Shown here piece after piece: positions 43,171-51,929 of a stretch of 64,000 nucleotides of DNA. How positions within the stretch are numbered: position 1 is the first letter of the stretch; every line of letters starts with the position of its first letter. This stretch comes from Pseudomonas pergaminensis. GTDB taxonomy: Bacteria; Pseudomonadota; Gammaproteobacteria; Pseudomonadales; Pseudomonadaceae. Where the stretch lies: the NCBI RefSeq assembly GCF_024112395.2, contig NZ_CP078013.2:1612001-1676000 (forward strand). The letters are read 5' to 3'. The position numbers were made by a program, and so were the translations under genes. The notes under the pieces were generated by a model. That model saw only the letters and a program-made list of their open reading frames with translations, did not search any database and was not told the origin of the DNA.

Positions 43171-43854
43171 ATGATCTCAATCACACCCGCAGCACTTGCA
43201 CAGTTTATCGACCACACGTTGCTGGCGCCCGACGCAACGCGGCAACAGATCGCAGCGTTATGCAAAGAAGCGCAGGAATACGGGTTCTATTCCGTCTGTG
43301 TGAACTCGGGCCAGGTGCCTTATGCCGCCCAATTGCTCAGTGGGCAAAAGGTCAAGGTCTGCGCGGTGGTCGGGTTCCCGCTGGGCGCCGGGCTGAGCGA
43401 GAGTAAAGCCTTCGAAGCCCAACAGGCAATTGCCGTGGGTGCGGGCGAGATCGACATGGTGCTCAATATTGGCGCGTTGCGCGAGGGCCTGTTGGACGCG
43501 GTGCGTGACGACATCGCCAGGGTGCATCAAGCCTGCGGTTCGGTGCCGCTGAAAGTGATCCTCGAAACCTGCCTGTTGGACGAGGAACAAAAGATCCGCG
43601 CCTGCGAAATCTGCCGTGAACTGGGGGTGGCCTTCGTCAAGACATCGACCGGCTTTAGCCATCATGGCGCCACTGCTGGAGATATCGCCCTGATGCGCCG
43701 TATCGTCGGCCCGCAGATGGGGGTCAAGGCGTCGGGCGGGGTGCGCGATTACGCGACCGCGGTGGCCATGATCGAAGCCGGTGCCACCCGCCTGGGCACC
43801 AGCTCGGGGGTGAGCATTGTCAGTGGCAAGCCTGCGGAAGCGGCGGGTTACTGA
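43171..43854 (+). CDS. deoC: Deoxyribose-phosphate aldolase
   Basis: 227-residue class I aldolase splitting deoxyribose-5-phosphate into acetaldehyde and glyceraldehyde-3-phosphate. Schiff-base Lys in [18 protein letters not shown] (about residue 155) and second Lys in [14 protein letters not shown] (about 184). The start at 43171 uses AGGAACGG and matches family start [18 protein letters not shown]; a longer frame from 43114 is unlikely. Last step of the deoxyribose pathway encoded here. Confidence 0.95.
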   Translation: MISITPAALAQFIDHTLLAPDATRQQIAALCKEAQEYGFYSVCVNSGQVPYAAQLLSGQKVKVCAVVGFPLGAGLSESKAFEAQQAIAVGAGEIDMVLNIGALREGLLDAVRDDIARVHQACGSVPLKVILETCLLDEEQKIRACEICRELGVAFVKTSTGFSHHGATAGDIALMRRIVGPQMGVKASGGVRDYATAVAMIEAGATRLGTSSGVSIVSGKPAEAAGY

Positions 43855-43889
43855 TTTCGCCAGCGCACACGACGTCTGGCAATGTTTGA

Positions 43890-43914
43890 AAAAAGGAGCT
43901 TCGGCTCCTTTTTC
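43890..43914 (+). terminator. Rho-independent terminator after deoC
   Basis: AAAAAGGAGC, loop TTCG, GCTCCTTTTTC. Confidence 0.85.
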
Positions 43915-44066
43915 GGCGGCATAGTTCACGCCGATTTCGGTGCTGTAGTCCAGTGCCTGAGCCAGGTCCAGTCCCGCACGGCCAAGTTGGGGTTAAACCT
44001 GATTCTGTGCTCGGGTGCAATTCCCCGGTTGATAACCCAGGCAAATGATGCGCTGCCCTGAAACTG

Positions 44067-44104
44067 AAAAAGCCTGCTGGGCGCAATGCTCAGCAGGCTT
44101 TTTA
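44067..44104. terminator. Rho-independent terminator after the MFS efflux gene
   Basis: AAAAAGCCTGCTG, loop GGCGCAATGCT, CAGCAGGCTTTTTA. Lies just past the stop of the minus-strand gene at 44120. Confidence 0.85.
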
Positions 44105-44119
44105 GTAAGTGCAATTGGA

Positions 44120-45346
44120 TCAGGCAGGCTGAGCCACCAAGCTGTTACTCACCTTACGCCCCAGCACCAGCACTGTCACAAACCCGGCGCCCACCAACGC
44201 CGTGGCCAAGCTCAGCAGCACCGCGCTACCCATCTGATCGACGATGCGTCCGCCAAAGAACGAACCCAAGGCAATGATCACCTGGAACAGGGCAACGAAC
44301 AGCGGCATGCCGCGCTCCACATCCTTGGGCGCTACCACGAACATCCAGATACTGGCGCAGGCCGGGAAGGCGCCGAAGGCGAAGCCCCATAGGCCGATCA
44401 GCATCGCTGCGCCGGTCATGCCGGTGGCGAAGTAGGGGAACAGCGCGGTGCTGGTGCCGATCATCAGCGCGACCAGCAACAGGGTGTGGCGTACGCTGCG
44501 GTTGGCGGCGAAACCGGCAAAGATATTACCGAACACCCCGGCCACGCCAAAGAGCAGCAACAGTGAGCCAATCGTCGGGCCATCAAAGCCGGAGCTGTAT
44601 TTGAAGAACGGCGCGACATAGGTGTACGCGGCAAAGTGCGCCAGGCCGATCAGCAGCACGGCAATCAACCCGACCCGCGCTTGCGGATTAATAAACAAAG
44701 CGGGCAGGTCGCTGACGCGGATCGCCTTTTCCGGATCAAGGCGGGGGAGCAGGAAGATCTGCGCCAGCAGCACCGGTACGCCCACCAGCGCGGTGACCAG
44801 GAACGTCATGCGCCAGCCCATCAGGCCACTGAGCCAGGTGCCGACGGGCACGCCCAGTACGGTGGCCAGGGTCACTCCCATCATGATGATCGAGGTGGCC
44901 TTGGCTACGTCGACGCCCTTGGGGGCCAGGCGGCCGCTGAGGGCGATGGCCGTCGCCCAGAAACCACCGATGCTGATGCCCAGCAGTACGCGGCCAAACA
45001 GCAGCAGGCTGAAGTCGCTGGCGAAGGCCACGACCGAGTTGGCGATGATCATGATCAGCGTCAGGCCGATCAGCAGGTAGCGACGGTCCATGGCGCCAAT
45101 GCTGACGGACAGCAGGGGGGCGGCGAGGGCGGCCATGATGCCAGGCAGGGTCACCATCAGGCCGGCGTGGCCAGCGCTGATGCCCAGGTCGCTGGCGACG
45201 TCATTGAGTACGCCCACAGGGAGAAACTCACTGGTCACCAGGGCGAAAGCACCCACGGCAACCGAGAGGATCGCCAACCACTGCTGTTTGACACTCTGTT
45301 GATTATGTTCGGGAAGGCCGCTAGGGGCCTGGCTGGCACTTGGCAT
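44120..45346 (-). CDS. MFS sugar/drug efflux transporter, SotB/AraJ-like
   Basis: 408 residues, 12 predicted membrane helices of the DHA1 branch. Motif in helix 1-2: ALVTSEFLPVGVLNDVASDL; loop 2-3 AMDRRYLLIG; motif C-like GVTLATVLGVPVGTWLSGLM in helix 5, typical of antiporters. Probably exports sugars or small drugs; substrate unknown. It stands as a single gene with its own terminator. Confidence 0.85.
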   Translation of the reverse strand: MPSASQAPSGLPEHNQQSVKQQWLAILSVAVGAFALVTSEFLPVGVLNDVASDLGISAGHAGLMVTLPGIMAALAAPLLSVSIGAMDRRYLLIGLTLIMIIANSVVAFASDFSLLLFGRVLLGISIGGFWATAIALSGRLAPKGVDVAKATSIIMMGVTLATVLGVPVGTWLSGLMGWRMTFLVTALVGVPVLLAQIFLLPRLDPEKAIRVSDLPALFINPQARVGLIAVLLIGLAHFAAYTYVAPFFKYSSGFDGPTIGSLLLLFGVAGVFGNIFAGFAANRSVRHTLLLVALMIGTSTALFPYFATGMTGAAMLIGLWGFAFGAFPACASIWMFVVAPKDVERGMPLFVALFQVIIALGSFFGGRIVDQMGSAVLLSLATALVGAGFVTVLVLGRKVSNSLVAQPA

Positions 45347-45628
45347 GGTGTCGGGTTCCAGGATGAACGTCGCCTGAAGCCAGGCGAAGGGAAGGGAATT
45401 TGGAGCCGATTATAGGAACCGGTACTGAAAATCGGGCAGGCGCTCGGTTCGATAGTAATCATCAGTGCAATCGATGCAACGCTCTAGACCGCACTACGTG
45501 ACCCCGTGATCTTTCACACGAACTGCGCAAGCATTGCCTACAGGCCGTGCATTGCTGGTCCGCCGGCAACTTATTACTGTGTGGTAGCGCTCAAGATCGG
45601 GCGCCTCCCACCGCAAAGGAATTGCGTC

Positions 45629-45883
45629 ATGAGCAAGAATACGAAGAAAACCTCCGGCAAGGTCGCGACGTTGGCGGCGGAAACCCTCAACAGCTCAGCG
45701 TCTTCTGCCATCGCTAAAAGCCTCGCTGCTTCAGCGTTGGCGCAGAAAGGCACTGACAAGCAGACAAGCGCCGAGATGGAGGAAAAAGCAGGCAAGGTGC
45801 TGGGCAGTGATAAATACAGCGAAGACACCAAAGCGCTGGCCGCGTCGGTCCTTTCCCAAGCCAATAAAGAGCGAGGACACTGA
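45629..45883 (+). CDS. Small Ala/Ser/Lys-rich protein of unknown function
   Basis: 84 residues from ATG 45629 (AAAGGAATTGCG upstream). Starts MSKNTKKTSGKVATLAAETL and contains SASSAIAKSLAASALAQKGT; the composition suggests two or three amphipathic helices and no membrane segment or signal. Its Lys/Glu-rich second half (EMEEKAGKVLGSDKYSEDTK) ends in LAASVLSQANKERGH. It looks like a small stress-type pseudomonad protein, possibly nucleic-acid associated (inference). Stands alone with about 280 bp of non-coding DNA upstream. Confidence 0.7.
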   Translation: MSKNTKKTSGKVATLAAETLNSSASSAIAKSLAASALAQKGTDKQTSAEMEEKAGKVLGSDKYSEDTKALAASVLSQANKERGH

Positions 45884-45957
45884 GTTAAAGCGCTGCCAAT
45901 CAATAGAAAAGCCTTGTGGCGAATCAAGCTACAGGGCTTTTCAGGGTAGAGAAAACC

Positions 45958-46896
45958 TTACTCGGCTAACCGTCCTCTGAGGCTGTCGATAAACATGCTT
46001 TCCGCCCGACTCATCTTCTGTTCCCGATTCCACAGCAGATGAATATCCACGTCCGCAATCCCCTCATCTGGCGGCAGGCGCCACAGCAGGCCGTTCTTCA
46101 CGTCTTCGGCCACCACATGGATCGGCAAACAGCCCAGGCCAAATCCGGCAATCACCAGGCGCCGCACTTCCTCCAGGCTTGAAGATGATGCAACGATCCG
46201 CCCACTGAACCCTTGTTGATCGCGGAAAATCGTCAAGGGCGACAGCATCCCGCCAATCTGGTCGCTGGTGAAACTCACGAAGTTCTCCGATTGCAAATCC
46301 CCCTCCGCCAAGCCGGTGCGTCCGAACAATGGATGGTGCCGCCCGCAAAAAAACGCGTAGCGCTGCCGCAAAAACAGGTGCTGCTCCAGGCGTGGCTGTG
46401 GTCGGCGGTTGAGGCTTAAACCCAGGGTCGCGGTTTTCTCCAGGAGGGCGGCGACGATGTCCGAGCTGCGCATCACCTCAACCTCCAGGTCTACCCGTGG
46501 ATGCTCGCGGTGAAAGCCTGCCAGGAAGTCATCGAAGGTGTCCGAGTTGATCCGGCTGATCATCAGCAAACGCACCTTGCCGATCACTTCGTCACCGGGT
46601 TTTTGCAGGGCATTGCTCATCTGCGACACCTGGCCGTACATCTCGCCGGCAATCGCAAAGATCTGCTCGCCGGCTTCAGTGAGTACAAAGCGTGGACCAC
46701 GGCGGACGATGAGCTGGCAGTCGAGTTGTTCTTCCAGGCGCTTGAGGGCTTGGCTGATCGCTGGCTGGGTCAGATGCAGGCGGGCGGCCGCACGGCTGAT
46801 GCTCAGTTCCTGGCCGATCACGCGAAAGGTGCGCAGCAGGTTCCAGTCCAGGCGGTCGTTGAGCAACGGGTGAATATCGCGACGGGTTTCGGACAT
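45958..46896 (-). CDS. LysR-family transcriptional regulator
   Basis: 312 residues. N-terminal winged HTH (about 18-75) with SISRAAARLHLTQPAISQAL, and a C-terminal effector-binding domain (about 105-305). The start MSETRRDIHPLLN at 46896 lacks a strong ribosome site but gives normal length; upstream in-frame starts would add an implausible tail. Divergent from the MHS transporter gene at 47055, so it likely controls the transporter-hydrolase-deacetylase cluster. Confidence 0.88.
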   Translation of the reverse strand: MSETRRDIHPLLNDRLDWNLLRTFRVIGQELSISRAAARLHLTQPAISQALKRLEEQLDCQLIVRRGPRFVLTEAGEQIFAIAGEMYGQVSQMSNALQKPGDEVIGKVRLLMISRINSDTFDDFLAGFHREHPRVDLEVEVMRSSDIVAALLEKTATLGLSLNRRPQPRLEQHLFLRQRYAFFCGRHHPLFGRTGLAEGDLQSENFVSFTSDQIGGMLSPLTIFRDQQGFSGRIVASSSSLEEVRRLVIAGFGLGCLPIHVVAEDVKNGLLWRLPPDEGIADVDIHLLWNREQKMSRAESMFIDSLRGRLAE

Positions 46897-47054
46897 GGCG
46901 CAGTTCAATAATAAGCAGGATTTATAATTTGAATAATAAATAGAAAATTGACTAATCATAGCCCCGGGACGAAAAATCACCCTCAACAAGCGCCATCAGA
47001 GCGCATGCGTTCGACCTTTCTCCTGCCAAAAAAATAAACAAAGGAGCCAGCCCC

Positions 47055-48374
47055 ATGAAGCCTTCCGCTTCGCCCCAGCCTCGCCGTGCTGCGGCCGCCG
47101 CTTTTATCGGCACCATGATCGAGTGGTACGACTTTTACATCTATGCCACCGCCGCAGCGCTGGTGTTCGGCCAACTGTTTTTCCCCTCCGAAGACAAACT
47201 GTTCAGCACCATGGCCGCGTTCGGCACCTTTGCCGTGGGTTTCTTCGCCCGGCCGTTGGGCGGCATTGTGTTCGGGCACATCGGTGACCGGATCGGGCGC
47301 AAGAAGTCCTTGGTGATTACCCTGGTGATGATGGGGGTGGTCACTGTCTGCATTGGTCTGCTACCGACCTACGCCCAGATCGGTGCCGCCGCGCCGGTGC
47401 TGCTGATCCTGTTGCGCGTGGTGCAGGGCATTGCCGTCGGCGGCGAGTGGGGCGGGGCGGTGTTGATGGCCGGTGAGCATGCACCGAAAGGTCGGCGTAA
47501 CTTCTTTGCCTCCTTCGCGCAGTTGGGCAGCCCGGCGGGGTTGATCCTGTCGCTGCTTGCCTTCAGTGCGGTCACCCGCCTGCCGGAAGAAGATTTGCTT
47601 AGTTGGGGCTGGCGCGTGCCGTTCCTCGCCAGTGCCTTGCTGTTGGTGGTCGGCCTGGCGATTCGCCTGGGCGTGAATGAGTCGCCTGAGTTTCTCGAAG
47701 ACAAAGCCCTGGCGGAAAAAGCGCGGGCGATCAAGCAAGACCAGGCCCCAGTGATCGAAGTGCTGAAAACCGCCTGGCGTCCGTTGCTGCTGTGCATCGG
47801 TGCCAACACCCTGGGCATTGCCGGTGTGTATTTCACCAACACCTTCATGATTGCCTACAGCACTCAGCAACTGGGCTTGCCGCGCTCGTTGATTCTGGAA
47901 TGCCTGTTCTTCGTTGCCATCATTCAGTTCTGCGTCCAGCCCCTGGCCGCCTGGGTGGCGGAGAAGGTCGGTGCCACGCGCTTCCTGTGCGCGATGACGG
48001 TAATGGCCATGGCGTCGCCTTACCCGATGTTCGTGTTGGTCAGCAGTGGCCAGGCGCCCTTGATCATCCTCGGCATTGCCCTCGCGGTGGTGTGCATGGC
48101 GTCGTTTTACGCGGTGATTGCCGGCTTTGTCAGCGGCCTGTTTGAAACCCGTGTGCGTTATACCGCGATCTCCCTGGCGTACCAGGTATGCGGCGCGTTG
48201 GCCGGTGGCCTCACGCCGTTGATCGGCACCTGGCTGGCCCATGAATACCAAGGCCAATGGTGGCCGATGGCAGTGTTTTACAGCTTGATCGCGGCGGTCT
48301 CGCTGGTGTGCGTACTGGCGTTGTCGCGCCGTCACGCCACCGCTCACCGTCTTGAGATGGCCCATAGCGTTTGA
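47055..48374 (+). CDS. MHS-family MFS metabolite:proton symporter
   Basis: 439 residues, about 12 helices. Metabolite:H+ symporter signatures: GTMIEWYDFYIYATAAALVF in helix 1, FFARPLGGIVFGHIGDRIGR in loop 2-3 and LLRVVQGIAVGGEWGGAVLM in helix 4. AGGAG lies eight bases before the ATG. Expected substrate is an organic acid or N-carbamoyl/ureido compound, judging from the hydrolase gene 14 bp downstream. Confidence 0.9.
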   Translation: MKPSASPQPRRAAAAAFIGTMIEWYDFYIYATAAALVFGQLFFPSEDKLFSTMAAFGTFAVGFFARPLGGIVFGHIGDRIGRKKSLVITLVMMGVVTVCIGLLPTYAQIGAAAPVLLILLRVVQGIAVGGEWGGAVLMAGEHAPKGRRNFFASFAQLGSPAGLILSLLAFSAVTRLPEEDLLSWGWRVPFLASALLLVVGLAIRLGVNESPEFLEDKALAEKARAIKQDQAPVIEVLKTAWRPLLLCIGANTLGIAGVYFTNTFMIAYSTQQLGLPRSLILECLFFVAIIQFCVQPLAAWVAEKVGATRFLCAMTVMAMASPYPMFVLVSSGQAPLIILGIALAVVCMASFYAVIAGFVSGLFETRVRYTAISLAYQVCGALAGGLTPLIGTWLAHEYQGQWWPMAVFYSLIAAVSLVCVLALSRRHATAHRLEMAHSV

Positions 48375-48387
48375 TGGAGAGTCTGCA

Positions 48388-49617
48388 ATGTTGAAGATCA
48401 ACGGCGAGCGCCTGTGGGCCAGCCTGATGGCCATGGCCGAGATCGGCGCTACGGCACGCGGTGGCAGTTGCCGCCTGGCCTTGAGCGCCGAAGACAAAGC
48501 CGGTCGTGAACTGTTCAGCCACTGGTGCACAACCGCCGGGTTGACCCTGAGCGTCGACGCCATCGGCAATCTGTTTGCCCGGCGTGCCGGAACGGATAAA
48601 GACGCGGCGCCGGTGATGATCGGCAGCCACCTCGACACGCAGCCCGAGGGGGGGCGCTTCGATGGTGTCTACGGTGTGCTGGCTGGCCTGGAGGTGATCC
48701 GCAGCCTCGACGACCAAGGGATCCAGACCCGCAAACCCCTGGAACTTGCCGTGTGGACCAACGAAGAGGGCGCCCGTTTCACCCCGGCCATGCTGGGCTC
48801 CGCGGTGTTCACCGGCACCCTGGCGCTGGACAAGGCCCTGGCCACTGTCGATGCCGATGGTGTCAGTGTGGCCGAGGCATTGCGCGTGACGGGCTACAAC
48901 GGTTCACGCCCATTGGGGAGTGCGGTGGATGCGTATTTTGAAGCGCACATCGAGCAAGGTCCGATCCTTGAAGACAATGCCAAGAGCATCGGCGTGGTCA
49001 CCGGCGGCCAGGCGATTCGCTGGCTGGATGTACGCGTCGAAGGCATGGCGGCCCACGCCGGCACGACGCCGATGCCGCTGCGTAAAGATGCGTTGTATGG
49101 CGCCGCGCAAATGATCCAGGCGCTGGAAACGCTGGCAGCGGACTTTGCCCCGGAAGGCCTGACCACCGTCGGCGAATTGAGCATCGCCAAATCGTCGCGC
49201 AACACTATTCCAGGGTTGCTGAGTTTCACCGTCGACCTGCGTCATCATTGCGACAGTGAGATCGACGCCATGGAGCGCCAGGTGCGCCAACAGGTGCAGG
49301 CCATCGCCGAGCAACGCGGCCTGACCGTGACGGTGACCCCGCACTGGATCAGCCCGGCGACGCCCTTCGACGCCGAGTGCGTCGCCTGCGTGCAAACCTC
49401 GGTGGACGCCCTGGGTTATAGCCAGCAGCGCATCGTCAGTGGCGCCGGCCATGATGCCATCCACCTGGCGCGTTACTGCCCGACCGCGATGATCTTCATC
49501 CCGTGCGTCGGCGGCCTTAGTCACAATGAAGCCGAAGATGTACTGCCCGAGGATGTGCGCCAGGGCACCGACGTATTGCTCAACGCCGTATTGAAACGCG
49601 CCGGCCAGGCTCAGTAA
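48388..49617 (+). CDS. M20/HyuC-type amidohydrolase (N-carbamoyl-L-amino-acid hydrolase-like)
   Basis: 409-residue zinc hydrolase of the allantoate amidohydrolase / beta-ureidopropionase / L-carbamoylase family. Metal motifs: IGSHLDTQPEGGRFDGVYG (about 76-94), NEEGARF (about 125), EAHIEQGPILE (about 188), and GAGHDAIHLARYCP with CVGGLSHNEAEDV near the C-terminus. It cleaves N-carbamoyl or similar amides, releasing ammonia and CO2. The start at 48388 follows GGAGAG; an in-frame upstream start overlaps the transporter gene and is unlikely. Confidence 0.87.
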   Translation: MLKINGERLWASLMAMAEIGATARGGSCRLALSAEDKAGRELFSHWCTTAGLTLSVDAIGNLFARRAGTDKDAAPVMIGSHLDTQPEGGRFDGVYGVLAGLEVIRSLDDQGIQTRKPLELAVWTNEEGARFTPAMLGSAVFTGTLALDKALATVDADGVSVAEALRVTGYNGSRPLGSAVDAYFEAHIEQGPILEDNAKSIGVVTGGQAIRWLDVRVEGMAAHAGTTPMPLRKDALYGAAQMIQALETLAADFAPEGLTTVGELSIAKSSRNTIPGLLSFTVDLRHHCDSEIDAMERQVRQQVQAIAEQRGLTVTVTPHWISPATPFDAECVACVQTSVDALGYSQQRIVSGAGHDAIHLARYCPTAMIFIPCVGGLSHNEAEDVLPEDVRQGTDVLLNAVLKRAGQAQ

Positions 49618-49629
49618 GGAGACTTTTTG

Positions 49630-50652
49630 ATGCGAACGTTTTTCCACCCCGAACAACTCCTGCACCATCCGCGCAGCTACTACTCCCGTGGCCAGATGCG
49701 CACGCCACAGGAAGTCCCCGAGCGCGCCCGCAACCTGCTGCTGGCCGCGCAAACCCTGGGCTTCGATATCCAGCAACCCCAGGACCATGGTCTCGATCCA
49801 CTGCTGGCCGTGCATGGCGCGCCTTACCTGGCTTTCCTCCAGGAGGCCAACCAACGCTGGAAGGAAGTCCCCGAAGACTGGGGCGACGAAGTCATGTCCA
49901 ACATCTTCGTGCGCGAGCCCAACGCCCTGCGCGGCATCCTCGCCCAGGCCGCGCGGTACCTGGCGGACGGCAGTTGCCCCATTGGAGAACTCACCTGGCG
50001 CTCGGCCTACTGGTCAGCCCAGAGCGCCGTTGCGGCTGCCAAGGACGTCCTCGAGGGTGCCCCGGCCGCTTATGCGCTGTGTCGTCCACCCGGCCATCAC
50101 GCCCGCTTCGATGCAGCGGGAGGTTTCTGCTACATCAACAACGCAGCGGTGGCTGCCCAGGCCTTGCGCGAAGGCTTTCAGCGCGTCGCCGTGCTCGACA
50201 CCGACATGCACCACGGCCAGGGCATCCAGGAAATTTTCTATGACCGCGATGATGTGCTGTATGTGTCGATCCACGGTGACCCCACCAACTTCTACCCGGG
50301 TGTCGCCGGCTTTGCCGAAGAACGCGGCAGCGCGACGGGTGAAGGCTTCAACCTCAACCTGCCCATGCCCCACGGTGCCAGCGAGGCGGTGTTCTTCGAA
50401 AAACTGCAACTGGCCCTGGCGGCGGTGAAGGACTTCTCGGCGGACGTACTGGTGCTGTCGCTGGGGTTTGATATCTACGAACTGGACCCACAGAGCAAAG
50501 TCGCGGTCACCCGCGAAGGGTTTGCGCGGTTGGGCGAAAGCATTCGCGGGCTGGGACTGCCCTGTGTGGTCGTGCAGGAGGGCGGGTATCACCTGGAGAC
50601 GCTGGACAGTAATGCGCGGGCGTTTTTCAGTGGGCCGCAGGCCTGGGTGTAG
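49630..50652 (+). CDS. Histone deacetylase / acetylpolyamine amidohydrolase family protein
   Basis: 340 residues with the arginase-deacetylase fold. Catalytic His pair in RPPGHHARFDAAGGFCYINN (about 152-171), zinc ligands in LDTDMHHGQGIQEIFYDRDD (about 191) and SLGFDIYELDP (about 280), and catalytic-region GGYHLET near the end. Bacterial members deacetylate acetylpolyamines or other acetyl-amines. AGGAG precedes the ATG; 12 bp after the hydrolase, so one operon. The substrate may be an acylated amine linked to the hydrolase step. Confidence 0.88.
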   Translation: MRTFFHPEQLLHHPRSYYSRGQMRTPQEVPERARNLLLAAQTLGFDIQQPQDHGLDPLLAVHGAPYLAFLQEANQRWKEVPEDWGDEVMSNIFVREPNALRGILAQAARYLADGSCPIGELTWRSAYWSAQSAVAAAKDVLEGAPAAYALCRPPGHHARFDAAGGFCYINNAAVAAQALREGFQRVAVLDTDMHHGQGIQEIFYDRDDVLYVSIHGDPTNFYPGVAGFAEERGSATGEGFNLNLPMPHGASEAVFFEKLQLALAAVKDFSADVLVLSLGFDIYELDPQSKVAVTREGFARLGESIRGLGLPCVVVQEGGYHLETLDSNARAFFSGPQAWV

Positions 50653-50661
50653 CCAGAAACG

Positions 50662-50696
50662 CAAAAGCCTGCCGAACTCAGCGTTCTGCAGGCTTT
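50662..50696. terminator. Possible terminator after the deacetylase gene
   Basis: AAAAGCCTGC, 15-base loop region, GCAGGCTTT. Short T-run, so strength uncertain. Confidence 0.55.
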
Positions 50697-50731
50697 GGTG
50701 GGTGAGGTGACAGAATCTGCTGGCTTGCTGT

Positions 50732-51409
50732 TCAGGCAGGCTTCACCGGTCTGATCAGACTCTGGGCCGGGATTCCAAACATCTCATGCAGTTTCCAGAT
50801 CATGGGCAGGGTCAGTGCTCGTTTTCCATTCAGCACTTCATAAACCCGATTCTGACGGCCTATGGCGGGGACCAGGTCGGAGGCTGAAAGGCCTGACTGT
50901 TCCATCCGGAAACGGATAGCGTCGACTGGGTTGGGCAGGTCAACCGGAAAATGCTTCGCCTCGTACGCCTCGATCAACGTGATCATTACATCAAAATAAT
51001 CACCTTCCGGCGTGCCGGGCTCAGGTTCATTGTCGAATAGCGCTGAGACAGATTTAAGCGCGTCCTTGTAGTCCTGTTCGGTGTGAATAGGTCGAATGTT
51101 CATGGGTGACTCCGTTTCAACGGTATCAGCGTCAATCATGTCGTATTGCTTATGCGTGCCGATGAATTTGATATACAGCGCGCCGTAGCGGTAGGCCACG
51201 GCGGCGACGAGCCGGTAGTCATGACCCTTGATATTGAAGACGACTCTTCGACTCTTGAGAACGCTGGCATGGCGAAATTGTTCTTTGATGGCTGCTGGTG
51301 TTGACCAGTTGGCGTTCTTTGCCTCGTCAATCCAAGCCAGCAGTGGCTGTTCCGCGTCCGGGTATTTTTGCCAGAACGCTTTGAGTTGGCTGATCGCAAT
51401 AATTCTCAT
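50732..51409 (-). CDS. HigB toxin and HigA antitoxin joined in a single reading frame
   Basis: 225 codons. Residues 1-100 are a HigB-type mRNA interferase (LKAFWQKYPDAEQPLLAWID, VLKSRRVVFNIKGHDYRLVA, YIKFIGTHKQYDMID). Residues 103-225 are a HigA antitoxin with an N-terminal acidic part and an XRE HTH (FRMEQSGLSASDLVPAIGRQ, NRVYEVLNGKRALTLPMIWK). There is no stop between them; the linker reads DTVETESP. An internal ATG at 51103 has GGAG six bases upstream, so HigA (123 residues) may also be made alone. HigB ATG at 51409 follows AGGA. Normally these are two genes; here toxin and antitoxin may be fused, or the toxin stop was lost. Confidence 0.85.
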   Translation of the reverse strand: MRIIAISQLKAFWQKYPDAEQPLLAWIDEAKNANWSTPAAIKEQFRHASVLKSRRVVFNIKGHDYRLVAAVAYRYGALYIKFIGTHKQYDMIDADTVETESPMNIRPIHTEQDYKDALKSVSALFDNEPEPGTPEGDYFDVMITLIEAYEAKHFPVDLPNPVDAIRFRMEQSGLSASDLVPAIGRQNRVYEVLNGKRALTLPMIWKLHEMFGIPAQSLIRPVKPA

Positions 51410-51420
51410 GGGTCGATCCT

Positions 51421-51466
51421 AGTCCCGTGGTGGGACTTATGCAAGCGGGTGGTATCGATATCGATA
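51421..51466. promoter_or_regulatory. Two palindromes upstream of higBA
   Basis: AGTCCC-N5-GGGACT (51421-51437) and TATCGATATCGATA (51453-51466, perfect 14 bp) lie 12 and 44 bp upstream of the HigB start. HigA-type antitoxins repress their own operon through such sites; the nearer one could also fold in the mRNA just before the ribosome site. Confidence 0.5.
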
Positions 51467-51485
51467 ATTTCCAACTGCGGCGGTG

Positions 51486-51776
51486 CTATGAACGAAATTT
51501 TCCGCATAGGAAATTCCCTTCGTAGCCATGTACGAGGGGGCCCAGGAACATGAGAGGACCACAGGCGTAAAGTGGGGAGGGGGAGGGGCGTGCGCGACAG
51601 ACAGGGAGCTTCAGGGGGATAGGTATTCCGATCCAAAGGGTCATGCCGCACCAGGTTCTTGCGGGTGGGTTTTGATGGTTTGCGACGTAATGGTTGTTGC
51701 CTGGAACTGATAACTGCGCGCCGAGGCAACCGGTCAGGCAAGAAATTGATAGCGCAGCTAGTATGGCTTTTTCCAT
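51486..51776 (-). CDS. Small YceK-like lipoprotein (DUF1375-like)
   Basis: 96 residues from ATG 51776. It starts MEKAILAALSISCLTGC, a lipoprotein signal with lipobox LTGC (Cys17). The mature part has TWCGMTLWIGIPIPLKLPVC and YACGPLMFLGPLVHGYEGNF, the Cys/Gly/Pro pattern of short YceK/YidQ-type outer-membrane lipoproteins. Function unknown. The frame is open to the end and has a believable signal, so a real gene is favoured over chance. Confidence 0.6.
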   Translation of the reverse strand: MEKAILAALSISCLTGCLGAQLSVPGNNHYVANHQNPPARTWCGMTLWIGIPIPLKLPVCRARPSPSPLYACGPLMFLGPLVHGYEGNFLCGKFRS

Positions 51777-51929
51777 GTATGACCTCTTTGAAAGCAATGC
51801 TTCGAGGCTCTCAGTATTGTCGTCAGGAAAAGTTATGCCCGCCGATGGCCTAACTAACTGACTGATTTTTATGACTTCTCGTTTCCCGCTCCGTACAAGG
51901 CACTGGCGCGGTTCAAGTTGGCGCGTGCT

